Assembly: GCA_964412235.1 (NCBI GenBank)
Contig: CAYPNT010000023.1
Location: 1-34,948 of the forward strand
Length of the DNA stretch: 34,948 bases
Reading direction: 5' to 3'
Source of the DNA: JAYZQT01 sp964412235
Lineage (GTDB): Bacteria > Pseudomonadota > Alphaproteobacteria > MPNO01 > UBA830
Shown here: positions 17,527-25,293 of the stretch, piece by piece
Layout: the number at the start of each line of letters is the position of its first letter
How positions within the stretch are numbered: the first letter of the stretch is position 1
Notes under the pieces: generated by a model
Database searches by the model: none
The model's input: only the letters and a program-made list of their open reading frames with translations
What the model was told of the DNA's origin: nothing
Position numbers and translations under genes: made by a program

Positions 17527-18365
17527 TCGTCTGGATAAATCGCGCTTGAAGGGATTTGGGTCCAAGCGGCGGGGGCAGCTGCTTTTTCAATCCGTTCGTC
17601 GCGCGGTAGGTCGTCGTCCCAGAGTGCTGCTATAAAACGCATCGCCGTTACTCCATCAGAGTCATCAGACGCAAGCCAGGTGATGGGCTTCTGCATTACC
17701 GGCGCCTGGATCAAATCATTCCGAGGAATACCTGACACCTCAGGTATCATTCGGGTGTTTACTGGGCCCCCAGGGATCAAAATATTAGCGGTCACGCCTG
17801 TGCCTTCGAGGTCCTGGGCCATGATACGGGTGTGTGCTTCTAGTGCGGCTTTTGTCGGCCCATAGGCCCCCGCTCCAGAAAGATACATAGTGTCTAAGCT
17901 TGTTGTGACGTTAACGATGCGACCCCACCCCCTCTCAATCATGTATGGAACACAGGTCTTTGCCATAAGCTGCGGGCCAAAGATATTGACCCGTAGCATT
18001 GAATTCCAGAGATCATCGTCTAGGTTCCAAAATTTGCTGGGGTTCACGAAGAAGCCAGGAATTCGTTCGGGTCCTACTACGGCGTCATTTACCAGAATGT
18101 CCAATGAACCGAAAATCGAGATTATTTCATCTACAGTGTCTTTGGCCCGCTCGGCATCTGTGACATCGCAGATGATGGCCTTAACTGACCCTTGACCCCC
18201 AGAATTCTCAGCTTCTTTAGCCGCGTCATCCAATACGTCCTGGTCTATATCGATCATGGCGACTTTTGCACCGGCGCCGGAGAGAGCAACTGACATCGCC
18301 CGACCCATTCCACGGCCGGCACCCGTCATTAACACTGTTTTTCCCTCGAGAGTTCGTTCGGTCAT
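17523..18365 (-). CDS. Short-chain dehydrogenase/reductase, tandem copy 1
   Basis: A 280-residue classical SDR. It has T-G-A-G-R-G-M-G near residue 14 for dinucleotide binding, an acidic D at the end of strand 2 (M-I-D-I-D), suggesting NAD(H), and the Y-G-P-T-K active-site segment. The catalytic Ser position, 13 residues before the Tyr, is Thr in N-V-T-T-S. The usual N-N-A-G is N-D-A-V. It shares with its three neighbours the block G-W-G-R-I-V-N-V-T-T, L-I-P-G-G-P-x-N-T-R-M-I and a C-terminal A-P-x-A-W-x-Q motif. Last gene of the leftward SDR array, 24 bp after copy 2. Oxidises or reduces an alcohol/ketone; substrate unknown. Confidence 0.9.
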   Translation of the reverse strand: MTERTLEGKTVLMTGAGRGMGRAMSVALSGAGAKVAMIDIDQDVLDDAAKEAENSGGQGSVKAIICDVTDAERAKDTVDEIISIFGSLDILVNDAVVGPERIPGFFVNPSKFWNLDDDLWNSMLRVNIFGPQLMAKTCVPYMIERGWGRIVNVTTSLDTMYLSGAGAYGPTKAALEAHTRIMAQDLEGTGVTANILIPGGPVNTRMIPEVSGIPRNDLIQAPVMQKPITWLASDDSDGVTAMRFIAALWDDDLPRDERIEKAAAPAAWTQIPSSAIYPDD

Positions 18366-18389
18366 TTCGTGCCTCTTTTCTGTGTTGCT

Positions 18390-19253
18390 TTAGCGCTCTT
18401 CTTCTGCCCAGGCACTTGGCCTTTTCGAAACAGATCCGATCTGAGCCCAGGCGCTGGGAGCCCCGGCAATTTCAATCCGTTCTTTTATGGGACGCGTCTC
18501 ATCCCAGAGAGCGGCTATAAACCGCATACTCGTGATGGCGTCAGCGTCGGTAGAACACAGCCAACAGATCGGTGGGCGCATTGCTTCGGGTTGGACGAGT
18601 TCCTCGCGATCAAAACCCGTGGCTTCCGGGATCATCCTCGTGTTTGCTGGGCCACCCGGAATGAGCACGTTTGCAGTCACCCCTGTCCCTTCGAGGTCCT
18701 GGGCCATTATGCGTGTATTAGCCTCTAACGCGGCTTTGGAGGGTCCATAAGAGCCACAGCCTCTAAGATACATGGTATCTAGGCTCGTCGTAACATTAAT
18801 AATTCTTCCCCAACCTTTTTCAACCAAGTGGGGCGTAGCGAAGGTGGCCATTAATTGCGGTCCGTAAGCGTTTACTGTGAGGACCCGGTTCCAAAGGTCC
18901 GGTGCGACTTCCCAAAACTTTGGTGCATGAGCAACAAAATTGTCGGTAAAGAATTGCGGTCCCATCGCGGCGTCGTTGATCAAAATATCAAATCCGCCAA
19001 ACGTCTCGATTGTCTCGTCGATGGCCTTTTGCGCGCGATCCTCATCCGTGACGTCGGTGGGGATTGATAGAGCACAGCCCTGGCCGCCTGCAGCTTCGAC
19101 GTCAGCCACGGCTTGATCGAGTATATCCTTTTCTAGATCTAACAGCGCAATCTTGGCACCTTTTGCGGCTAGTCCTTCCGCCATCGACTTTCCCAGGCCC
19201 CGGCCGGCTCCTGTAATTATGGCCGTTCGGCCTTCAAGGGGGCGTTGTGTCAT
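18390..19253 (-). CDS. Short-chain dehydrogenase/reductase, tandem copy 2
   Basis: A 287-residue classical SDR. Nucleotide motif T-G-A-G-R-G-L-G, acidic strand-2 end (L-L-D-L-E) favouring NAD(H), I-N-D-A-A-M-G-P in place of N-N-A-G, N-V-T-T-S before the active site and Y-G-P-S-K as the Tyr/Lys pair. The half from the active site to L-I-P-G-G-P-A-N-T-R-M-I-P is nearly the same as copy 1. Start is ATG at 19253 with AGGAG (19267-19263) nine bases upstream; an open frame continues to 19358 but overlaps copy 3 and has no homology. The C-terminal tail after A-P-S-A-W-A-Q is longer and charged, unlike the other copies. Confidence 0.9.
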   Translation of the reverse strand: MTQRPLEGRTAIITGAGRGLGKSMAEGLAAKGAKIALLDLEKDILDQAVADVEAAGGQGCALSIPTDVTDEDRAQKAIDETIETFGGFDILINDAAMGPQFFTDNFVAHAPKFWEVAPDLWNRVLTVNAYGPQLMATFATPHLVEKGWGRIINVTTSLDTMYLRGCGSYGPSKAALEANTRIMAQDLEGTGVTANVLIPGGPANTRMIPEATGFDREELVQPEAMRPPICWLCSTDADAITSMRFIAALWDETRPIKERIEIAGAPSAWAQIGSVSKRPSAWAEEER

Positions 19254-19281
19254 TCTTTTTTTCTCCTGTCCTGCTTTATAA

Positions 19282-20118
19282 TCAGCGTTTAATCGATGCC
19301 GGTAAAATTGCTTGCTTGCCGAGTTGCGGCCAAGCGCACGGCGCCGCCGCCAAATCAAGTCCTTTATCCCAATGTCCAGCGATAAACCTTTGCCCGTTGT
19401 GCCCGTCGGATTCGTTTGACGCTAGCCAAATAGCGGGAGCCTCCATTTTCTGAGGTTGGATCAAGGCGTCGCGCGGGATACCTGTGGCGTCGCTAATCAT
19501 CCGAGTATTTGCGGGCCCACCCGGAATAAGCACATTCGCCGTTATCCCTGTTCCTTCCAGGTCTTTAGCCATGATAGCCGTCATGGCCTCCAGAGCCGCC
19601 TTCGAGGGTCCGTACGCGCCCATTCCAGGGGCATACATCGCATCAAGCGCGGTCGTAATATTTACGATCCTCCCCCAACCGTTCTGTATCATATAAGGGA
19701 CGGCAACAGAGGACATCAGTTGGGCCCCGCCAGAGTTTACGCTGATCATGCGAATGAAAGTGTAGGGGTCTAGGTCCCAGAATTTTGGCGGGTTGCCGTA
19801 GGGATCTTCTGCGACTACCTGTGGCCCTAGTGCCGCGTTATTGAAGAGTACGTCGAGGCGACCAAAATTTTCGGCTGTGTAATGGATTGCCGTGGCCGCG
19901 CTCTCCGGATCGCCAATATCGGCCCCCAAGGGCACAACGGCATCTCGCCCGTTTATCTTTTCTACTTCAATAGCGGTGTCCTTTAACTCGTCGCCGTCGA
20001 TATCCACGAGTGCGAGAGCTGCTCCCTCGGCCGCCAGAGCCAGCGCCATTGAGCGCCCTAATCCGCGTGCCGCGCCGGTAACGAGAATAACTTTTTCCGA
20101 AAGTTTTTTGTCAGACAT
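19282..20118 (-). CDS. Short-chain dehydrogenase/reductase, tandem copy 3
   Basis: A 278-residue classical SDR with T-G-A-A-R-G-L-G, acidic strand-2 end (L-V-D-I-D), F-N-N-A-A-L-G-P and Y-G-P-S-K. The segment before the active site reads N-I-T-T-A-L-D-A-M, so the extra Ser seen after T-T in the other copies is Ala here, while the Thr at the canonical Ser position is kept. Start is ATG at 20118, overlapping copy 4 by 8 bp; a longer open frame to 20280 lies inside copy 4 and is not expected to be translated. Ends in the shared A-A-P-C-A-W-P-Q motif. Role within the array unknown. Confidence 0.9.
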   Translation of the reverse strand: MSDKKLSEKVILVTGAARGLGRSMALALAAEGAALALVDIDGDELKDTAIEVEKINGRDAVVPLGADIGDPESAATAIHYTAENFGRLDVLFNNAALGPQVVAEDPYGNPPKFWDLDPYTFIRMISVNSGGAQLMSSVAVPYMIQNGWGRIVNITTALDAMYAPGMGAYGPSKAALEAMTAIMAKDLEGTGITANVLIPGGPANTRMISDATGIPRDALIQPQKMEAPAIWLASNESDGHNGQRFIAGHWDKGLDLAAAPCAWPQLGKQAILPASIKR

Positions 20119-20971
20119 TTCTGGCGTCCGGGTTGCCTCTTGGGTCGCCCTCAGGGTGAATTGCTTGGCCTCCAAGTTGCGGCCACGCAATTGGAGCGCT
20201 GGCCCTCGCCATGTTTGCATCCATGCTAGCGTCTTGTTCCCAGAGGGCGGCCCGCACCCGTTGGTTGTTGGTTCGGTCATTGGATTCTGATAGTAGGGCT
20301 AAAAGAGGCGGTAACATCACGTCCGGTTGAATAAGTTTACTGCGATCCTCGTAAATTCCAGTAGGTGAAATCATACGCGTGTCTGCTGGGCCGCCGGGGA
20401 TCAGAACGTTACACGTTACGCTAGTGCCCTCGAGACCGCCTGCAATCATTGTCGCAAGTGCTTCAGCTCCGGCTTTCGATGGCCCGTATGCGCCATTTGT
20501 ATGATTGATCATTGTCTCGAGACTGGTTGTGACGTTAATAATACGACCCCAGCCGCCTTTTAAGAGGTGCGGGACAACTACCTTTGCCATTACGAAATGA
20601 GCGGTGGTATTAACATCGAGATAAAGTTTCCAATCCGCTAGATCAATTTCCCATATCATCGTCGCGTTGGTTCGATCGGTATCACGAAATCGTTGCGGCC
20701 CAAGGCCTGCGTTGTTGATTAGTATGTGCAGGTCCCCAAAATTTAAAAGTGTTTCATCTACGATACGTTGAGCCTCTTCTTCTTTGGAAACGTCAGCCGC
20801 TATACCGATGCATCCTTCGCCCAGTTCTTTAACGGCGTCGTTGAGTACGTCAGGATCGAGTTCAACCAGCGCCACGTTGAGTCCCGCGTTCTTCAAACCT
20901 TTTGCCATCGCACGGCCCAGTCCGCGACCGGCTCCCGTGACTATTGCCGTTTTACCTTTTAGATCACGCAT
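20111..20971 (-). CDS. Short-chain dehydrogenase/reductase, tandem copy 4
   Basis: A 286-residue classical SDR and the first gene of the array. It has T-G-A-G-R-G-L-G, an acidic strand-2 end (L-V-E-L-D), a canonical-looking I-N-N-A-G-L-G-P, N-V-T-T-S and Y-G-P-S-K. It is the most divergent copy (G-A-Y-G-P-S-K-A-G-A-E-A-L rather than A-A-L-E-A), yet keeps L-I-P-G-G-P-A-D-T-R-M-I and the C-terminal A-P-I-A-W-P-Q. The start ATG at 20969-20971 lies 4 bp after the stop of the thioesterase gene, so the two are probably co-transcribed. Likely acts on a hydroxy- or keto-acyl intermediate (inference from the thioesterase and CoA-transferase-like neighbours). Confidence 0.9.
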   Translation of the reverse strand: MRDLKGKTAIVTGAGRGLGRAMAKGLKNAGLNVALVELDPDVLNDAVKELGEGCIGIAADVSKEEEAQRIVDETLLNFGDLHILINNAGLGPQRFRDTDRTNATMIWEIDLADWKLYLDVNTTAHFVMAKVVVPHLLKGGWGRIINVTTSLETMINHTNGAYGPSKAGAEALATMIAGGLEGTSVTCNVLIPGGPADTRMISPTGIYEDRSKLIQPDVMLPPLLALLSESNDRTNNQRVRAALWEQDASMDANMARASAPIAWPQLGGQAIHPEGDPRGNPDARNV

Positions 20972-20975
20972 TTAG

Positions 20976-21413
20976 TCAGTCCTTATAATTGTCGAAATCC
21001 ACGACCAAGGGAGTGAGCTTCCCGCGATAATAATCGGGCATAACATCCGACGTGCGAGTTTCGGGGTCGAAAAACACCTCAATAGTATCTTGGGTGGCGC
21101 AGAGACCATTTGTATCGGCATTATACATCCGCTGATGATGCCGAATCGACTTTCCACCTACGTGACTAAAGCCACCACGTATGACGAGTAGCTCGCCCGA
21201 CTTCATTTCTTGGATGTAGTTAATTTTTATTTGTGCGACGACCAAACCAACACCATCATCGTGCATTTTCTTTTGGCTGAGCCCGGCCATCGTCCACATG
21301 TGGAACCCTGCATCATCAAAATGATGCGCGTACCAACGAACATTCATGTGGCCGATATGGTCACAGTGCCAGGGAAACACGACAGATCGATACAATTCGA
21401 AAACGTTGTCCAA
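20976..21413 (-). CDS. Acyl-CoA thioesterase, 4-hydroxybenzoyl-CoA type hotdog fold
   Basis: A 145-residue hotdog protein. Residues 16-28 read H-C-D-H-I-G-H-M-N-V-R-W-Y, matching the 4HBT active-site signature with D18 at the catalytic aspartate position and N24/Y28 in the following helix. Length is usual for the family. It would hydrolyse an acyl- or aroyl-CoA. The start is TTG at 21413, unusual but well supported: AGGAGG sits seven bases upstream and the signature would be lost from later starts. Located between the decarboxylase-like gene (27 bp upstream) and the SDR array (4 bp downstream), so it is part of the leftward block. Confidence 0.87.
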   Translation of the reverse strand: MDNVFELYRSVVFPWHCDHIGHMNVRWYAHHFDDAGFHMWTMAGLSQKKMHDDGVGLVVAQIKINYIQEMKSGELLVIRGGFSHVGGKSIRHHQRMYNADTNGLCATQDTIEVFFDPETRTSDVMPDYYRGKLTPLVVDFDNYKD

Positions 21414-21420
21414 GGAAATG

Positions 21421-21426
21421 CCTCCT
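21421..21426 (-). promoter_or_regulatory. Ribosome binding site supporting a TTG start
   Basis: AGGAGG on the minus strand, seven bases before the TTG codon at 21413, is a perfect Shine-Dalgarno core and decides the start of the thioesterase gene. Confidence 0.8.
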
Positions 21427-21440
21427 TTTCTATTTCTTTT

Positions 21441-22412
21441 TCAGGTATCTAAAACTGAAGCATGAAACAACCGTTCCGGCTCATACGTTTCAGAAATTAA
21501 ACCTTGATTGGCGCTGTATTTTATAAAGTCTTCGAGATTCTTACGGTTCACCGCAATTCCTGAAGGCCATATATCGTTACCAAATAACAATTTCTGTTGT
21601 TCAAATGCATTTCGGGCGAATGCAATTTCTGAATACCCTGGGTCTTCGTAATATCTTGCCGCTTGGCCCTTGGCATCATCCCACATATTCATCAAAATCC
21701 TTGGAAGGGCTGGTTCTTGCCGCACTACTTCTGTTTGAAACACCATAATATGCATTATTGGAAAGTACCCAATTTTATCATAATAGCGCTTCGATTCAAC
21801 GAGCGGGTTGTCGAATAACCGTCGAATTGAAACACCCGCATCGAGAAGTTCCCGAGGTGGGTGGGGGTGAATAATCGCGTCAACGTCGCCAGAAAGGAGC
21901 ATATCAGTTCCGCGTTTTCCTTTAACCCATTCAACTTTAGCATCAAACGTTGGTGTCCAAGCGACGGCTTCTGATGCCTCCATGACCCAGTGAATATCTT
22001 GCCATGGAAGGTCATAGAAAAACGTCAAATCGCCTTTAAACAAAACTGACAAGGTAGTCTGGAACTGCCGCAGAGCGACCTTGCGGCCCTTGAGATCGGA
22101 GGGTTTCTCTATACCGGCGTCGGCTCGAACATAGATGTGGTTTTGGCTAAAAAGGCGCCGAGGAAAGATAGGGATACCTGTAAGGCTGGCGTGCCGGTCG
22201 ATAGACATAATATATGAGGAGAGAGAAAGCTCGCAAATATCGAATTCAGCATCGCGGATCATTCTTTCATGCCGGTTTCGGCCGTCACGGTGACTATGAT
22301 CAATTCCGACTTCTAAAGGTTGGATGTCTATGCCAGATGGCATTTCTACGGCGCCGGTAAAGAACGGTATATGTCGGTCATACCGCTCAAGTGCCATCGT
22401 ATAGTTACCCAC
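21441..22412 (-). CDS. 4,5-dihydroxyphthalate decarboxylase-like protein (SBP-fold)
   Basis: A 323-residue protein without a signal peptide that resembles Pht5-type 4,5-dihydroxyphthalate decarboxylases, enzymes with the fold of ABC substrate-binding proteins. Matching features are the opening L-E-R-Y-D-R-H-I-P-F-F, R-H-E-R-M-I-R-D-A-E-F-D-I-C-E-L-S-L-S-S-Y near residues 47-67, I-P-I-F-P-R-R-L-F near 79-87, and D-L-K-G-R-K-V-A-L near 105-113. In phthalate pathways this enzyme yields protocatechuate. The cytosolic location and neighbours (thioesterase, CoA-transferase-like pair) support an enzyme rather than a transporter part. Start is GTG at 22412 with CGGGGA upstream; ATG five codons later is an alternative. 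Substrate may differ from phthalate. Confidence 0.78.
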   Translation of the reverse strand: MGNYTMALERYDRHIPFFTGAVEMPSGIDIQPLEVGIDHSHRDGRNRHERMIRDAEFDICELSLSSYIMSIDRHASLTGIPIFPRRLFSQNHIYVRADAGIEKPSDLKGRKVALRQFQTTLSVLFKGDLTFFYDLPWQDIHWVMEASEAVAWTPTFDAKVEWVKGKRGTDMLLSGDVDAIIHPHPPRELLDAGVSIRRLFDNPLVESKRYYDKIGYFPIMHIMVFQTEVVRQEPALPRILMNMWDDAKGQAARYYEDPGYSEIAFARNAFEQQKLLFGNDIWPSGIAVNRKNLEDFIKYSANQGLISETYEPERLFHASVLDT

Positions 22413-22463
22413 TTTGCAATTTCCCCGATTTCTTTTTTAAAAAAATTCGCAAAAGCCGGTCGA

Positions 22464-23195
22464 TTAGCCCTCCCAGTTTAACCGTGTTCGGGCAAACTGC
22501 GGATATGTCTCTGCGATTTCTCCGGCAATGCGATCTCTTATGATCTGCACACGATCAGTTTCCGGGTTGGGAACAAGGTCCACAACGTCCGGGCAGTCAA
22601 ACTCAAAAGCTGTATTGTCGTAGACTTCCTCCAGCGTACAACCAGGCAACAAACCATCTAGACGGAACCGGTGACGGATAGGGTCATACATAAATATACA
22701 AAGGCTCGTTATTAGTGCGTATGGTCCCCCGGGTCGGTGGACGCCCGGCGGACTCCATCCGGGCGCACTGATAAAATTAACCTTGTCTACTAAAACGCGG
22801 CGTGAATGTTCTTCTCGGAAAAGAATTACGCGGGGCACAGTAAAGTATAGATAGGCGGAACCAAAGCTGCCCGGGAAGCGAGTGTCCGGTTTCGGATAGG
22901 GGCCCGCACTGACAAGGTTTATGTTGCCCTCCCCATCAATTTGCCCACCACCCAAAAAAAATGCGTCGACGCGACCTTGTCCCGCGCGGTCAAAAAGTTC
23001 CGGGCCACCGTCATTGAATGGGTTGTGTACATTGCTTCCGAGTATGCTTGCACGTGATTTGCCGTTACTAAGTGCTTGCACTAGGAGTGCGGCGCTACCC
23101 GGTATTGGTGAAACCGCACCCACGGCTATATTGCGGCAACCCTCAAGCATTCGTGCAATCGCACAAATTAGTAATTCCTCCCTGCTAAATGTCAT
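22464..23195 (-). CDS. CoA-transferase family, beta-like subunit (GctB/IpdB-like)
   Basis: A 243-residue protein of the family I CoA-transferase beta type: L-G-G-G-Q-I-D-G-E-G-N-I-N near residues 101-113, the G-S-A-Y-L-Y-F segment near 136 and the D-K-V-N-F-I-S-A-P-G-W segment are typical. In glutaconate CoA-transferase a glutamate in a V-Y-E-A-G context near residue 54 forms the CoA thioester. Here the matching stretch (about residues 50-62) reads I-L-G-S-N-V-H-N and contains no glutamate. The hydrolase IpdAB of steroid ring breakdown also lacks it, so this may be a CoA-dependent hydrolase rather than a transferase. It follows its partner gene by 8 bp. Confidence 0.8.
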   Translation of the reverse strand: MTFSREELLICAIARMLEGCRNIAVGAVSPIPGSAALLVQALSNGKSRASILGSNVHNPFNDGGPELFDRAGQGRVDAFFLGGGQIDGEGNINLVSAGPYPKPDTRFPGSFGSAYLYFTVPRVILFREEHSRRVLVDKVNFISAPGWSPPGVHRPGGPYALITSLCIFMYDPIRHRFRLDGLLPGCTLEEVYDNTAFEFDCPDVVDLVPNPETDRVQIIRDRIAGEIAETYPQFARTRLNWEG

Positions 23196-23203
23196 GGCGC
23201 TTT

Positions 23204-24037
23204 TCAGGCAGCGGCCTGTTTATTAAAAACGTGGGTATCAAGGTATGCCGTGAAGCCCTCTTTGGTTTTTGCTGCGCGAATATAAGTTCGAAGGTGATCG
23301 TCATCATTTTCATAAACACCGGGAAGGGAGAGGGGCCAGGCGCCATTTGGAACGTGGGTTACAGCATCGACGTAAACCGGGGGAATAGTTCCCGCCACCA
23401 TGCGTTCGTCTTCCATTAGGTTTCCGTCCCATATTTCTTCAACGCTTGCGAACGTTTTTGAAGAAGCGTGTGACAGTAAAACACATTCACGCCGAGACCC
23501 CACCCAGATATTTCCGTGATGATCCCCGTAGCGTGCATGGAACAGTGCTATGTCGGGCCTTACTGCAGGAAGAAGAACGATTGGGTCAGATACGCCCTCA
23601 CTCATAGGGTTATCAATGGTTTTCCAGTCATCTCGATTGGCCAATACGTCCGACCCCAGTATTCCGCGAAGGGGTATAAAAGGGATGCCTTTCTCCGAGG
23701 CTTGAAGTTCCCCGTATAATGCCGGACAAGTTGCGTCACGGATTATGATTTTTCCTTCTTCCACAGCATTTCGAAAATTGGGCGCATATCCATATTCACC
23801 CATAGAAACACCGCTCGTTTCTATTTCTGTGACGCAGCCTGCGCCGATTAACATGTCGGCTTGGATGCTGCTTACCGGGACCGTTAACAACCGTAGTTTT
23901 TTGGCTTTACGCCGAATAAGCGCACGGGTAATTTCCATGGCAACGCCGCTATCGCCTTTAGGAACACCGATCAGTGCGCCGTTGGGTATCCGTGAAGCTA
24001 GATCTTCAAGCGAAAGATAAATATTCTGAGCCGTCAT
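23204..24037 (-). CDS. CoA-transferase family, alpha-like subunit (GctA/IpdA-like)
   Basis: A 277-residue protein of the CoA-transferase alpha type. I-P-N-G-A-L-I-G-V-P-K near residues 15-25, I-P-F-I-P-L-R-G-I-L-G-S-D-V near 116-129, and F-H-A-R-Y-G-D-H-H-G-N-I near 164-175 are the conserved family blocks. It forms a heteromer with the adjacent beta-like subunit. The start is ATG at 24037; a longer open frame to 24226 would overlap the divergent oxidoreductase start and its extra 63 residues look unlike protein of this family. Ribosome binding site is weak. It is the first gene of the leftward block that runs through the SDR array. Confidence 0.83.
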   Translation of the reverse strand: MTAQNIYLSLEDLASRIPNGALIGVPKGDSGVAMEITRALIRRKAKKLRLLTVPVSSIQADMLIGAGCVTEIETSGVSMGEYGYAPNFRNAVEEGKIIIRDATCPALYGELQASEKGIPFIPLRGILGSDVLANRDDWKTIDNPMSEGVSDPIVLLPAVRPDIALFHARYGDHHGNIWVGSRRECVLLSHASSKTFASVEEIWDGNLMEDERMVAGTIPPVYVDAVTHVPNGAWPLSLPGVYENDDDHLRTYIRAAKTKEGFTAYLDTHVFNKQAAA

Positions 24038-24154
24038 AGTAAATATACTGCGACGAAGTTGAGCATCATGCAAATTCTTATAACGGAAAAGATTTTGGTA
24101 CAAGACAGATGAGCGGTGATTATACGGCAAGAAATTGCGCACCAGTTTAGTATG

Positions 24155-24160
24155 TATAAT
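24155..24160 (+). promoter_or_regulatory. Candidate -10 element for the MDR-GST-MetE-like operon
   Basis: A perfect TATAAT preceded directly by TG, about 52 bp before the ATG at 24212, in the 174-bp divergent gap. I see no convincing -35 hexamer at the right distance, so it is only a candidate. Confidence 0.35.
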
Positions 24161-24211
24161 GTTCCTGCTAGAGCTTACAAGTTTGAAGAGGTAATAGAGA
24201 GCGAGGATTAA

Positions 24212-25219
24212 ATGAAAGCATGGCAAATCATAAATGATGATGGAATTGATGCCCTAACTCTGAATGACGTCAGTCTCGCGGATCCGGGTCCACGCGAAGT
24301 CCGCGTCAGGGTTAAAGCGTCATCTATAAACCGCCGGGATTTTAATACCGTCTTGTCTCCAACCGCGCGTCATACTCCATTGCCTCGGATACCGAATTCT
24401 GACGCTGCGGGGGAGGTTGTCAGTACCGGCAGGAATGTCACGGATTTTTCGCCTGGCGACCGTGTCGCCAGCTGTTTTTTTATGCGTTGGCCTGCAGGAC
24501 GGATCCGTGCGGCGAATATGGAGAGCGCCTTGGGCGGTGCAGAGGAAGGAATGTTGAGCGAGGAAGTTAATCTTCCAGAAGAGGCGTTGGTGCATATTCC
24601 AGAACATCTAAACTGGGAGGAAGCGAGCACACTTACCTGTGCGGGCGTCACCGCGTGGAACGCCCTTGTTGAGCAGGGTAAGCTGACAGCGGGTGACACG
24701 GTTTTGGTGATGGGAACGGGTGGTGTCTCAATCTTCGCATTACAGTTTTCGAAAATGATGGGCGCGCGGGTCATTATAACATCTAAGAGCGACGAAAAGT
24801 TGAAACGTGCCCGGTCTCTTGGAGCAGACGAAACGATAAACTACCGTGACAATCAAGATTGGGAGGATCTCGTTCAGGATTTGACAGGTGGCGCGGGCGT
24901 TACACAGGTGGTAGAGGTTGGCGGTGCGGGAACGCTCCAGAAATCGATCGCGGCGGCTGGTTTTGGGGCACATATTGGGCTTATCGGTGTTTTGACAGAG
25001 GGACAAATAAATCCCAATCCGGTATTGCGTAAATCAATTCACCTCAGCGGGATATATGTTGGTAGTCGGGAAATGTTCATCAATATGAATGCCGCTATTG
25101 CTGCTAACGGAATGAAGCCAATAATTGACCAAACATTTGAATTTGAGAACGCCCGTTCTGCGTACCACGCGATGGGCGAGAACGAACATTTTGGTAAGAT
25201 CGTAATACGCGGTGCTTAG
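24212..25219 (+). CDS. Zinc-independent MDR oxidoreductase (quinone-reductase-like)
   Basis: A 335-residue medium-chain dehydrogenase/reductase. It has the N-terminal GroES-like domain (G-P-R-E-V-R-V-R-V-K-A-S-S-I-N-R-R-D near residues 26-43), G-D-R-V-A-S in the linker, and a Rossmann domain with M-G-T-G-G-V-S near 169-175. The cysteine and histidine that bind catalytic zinc in alcohol dehydrogenases are replaced (S-S-I-N-R-R-D-F), so it belongs to the zinc-free branch with quinone and enoyl reductases. GAGG lies seven bases before ATG. It is divergent from the CoA-transferase-like genes and leads a three-gene rightward run. Likely an NAD(P)H-dependent enone or quinone reductase. Confidence 0.9.
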   Translation: MKAWQIINDDGIDALTLNDVSLADPGPREVRVRVKASSINRRDFNTVLSPTARHTPLPRIPNSDAAGEVVSTGRNVTDFSPGDRVASCFFMRWPAGRIRAANMESALGGAEEGMLSEEVNLPEEALVHIPEHLNWEEASTLTCAGVTAWNALVEQGKLTAGDTVLVMGTGGVSIFALQFSKMMGARVIITSKSDEKLKRARSLGADETINYRDNQDWEDLVQDLTGGAGVTQVVEVGGAGTLQKSIAAAGFGAHIGLIGVLTEGQINPNPVLRKSIHLSGIYVGSREMFINMNAAIAANGMKPIIDQTFEFENARSAYHAMGENEHFGKIVIRGA

Positions 25220-25293
25220 CACCCGTTGGGAGGGTAGTATAGATAACATCACGGTTTAACGAAGCCGACAGTGTTTAAGCAGGGAGATAATAC

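Larger units (their letters stand above)
17523..20971 (-). other. Array of four tandem paralogous SDR genes
   Basis: Four consecutive, co-oriented genes encode homologous SDRs of 278-287 residues sharing a family-specific set: G-W-G-R-I in strand 5, the Y-G-P-(S/T)-K site, L-I-P-G-G-P and T-R-M-I, and a closing A-P-x-A-W-x-Q. Copies 1 and 2 look closest to each other through the active-site half; copy 4 is the most divergent. The arrangement implies repeated tandem duplication followed by divergence. Gaps are 24 bp, 28 bp and an 8-bp overlap. Confidence 0.85.

Noticed and set aside
20119..20280. N-terminal extension of SDR copy 3, possibly a fusion
   Set aside because: The extension lies inside copy 4 in another frame and its residues have no SDR character; ATG 20118 gives the normal N terminus.
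24038..24226. N-terminal extension of the alpha-like CoA-transferase subunit
   Set aside because: It crosses the divergent promoter region and overlaps the start of the oxidoreductase gene; the family begins at M-T-A-Q-N.
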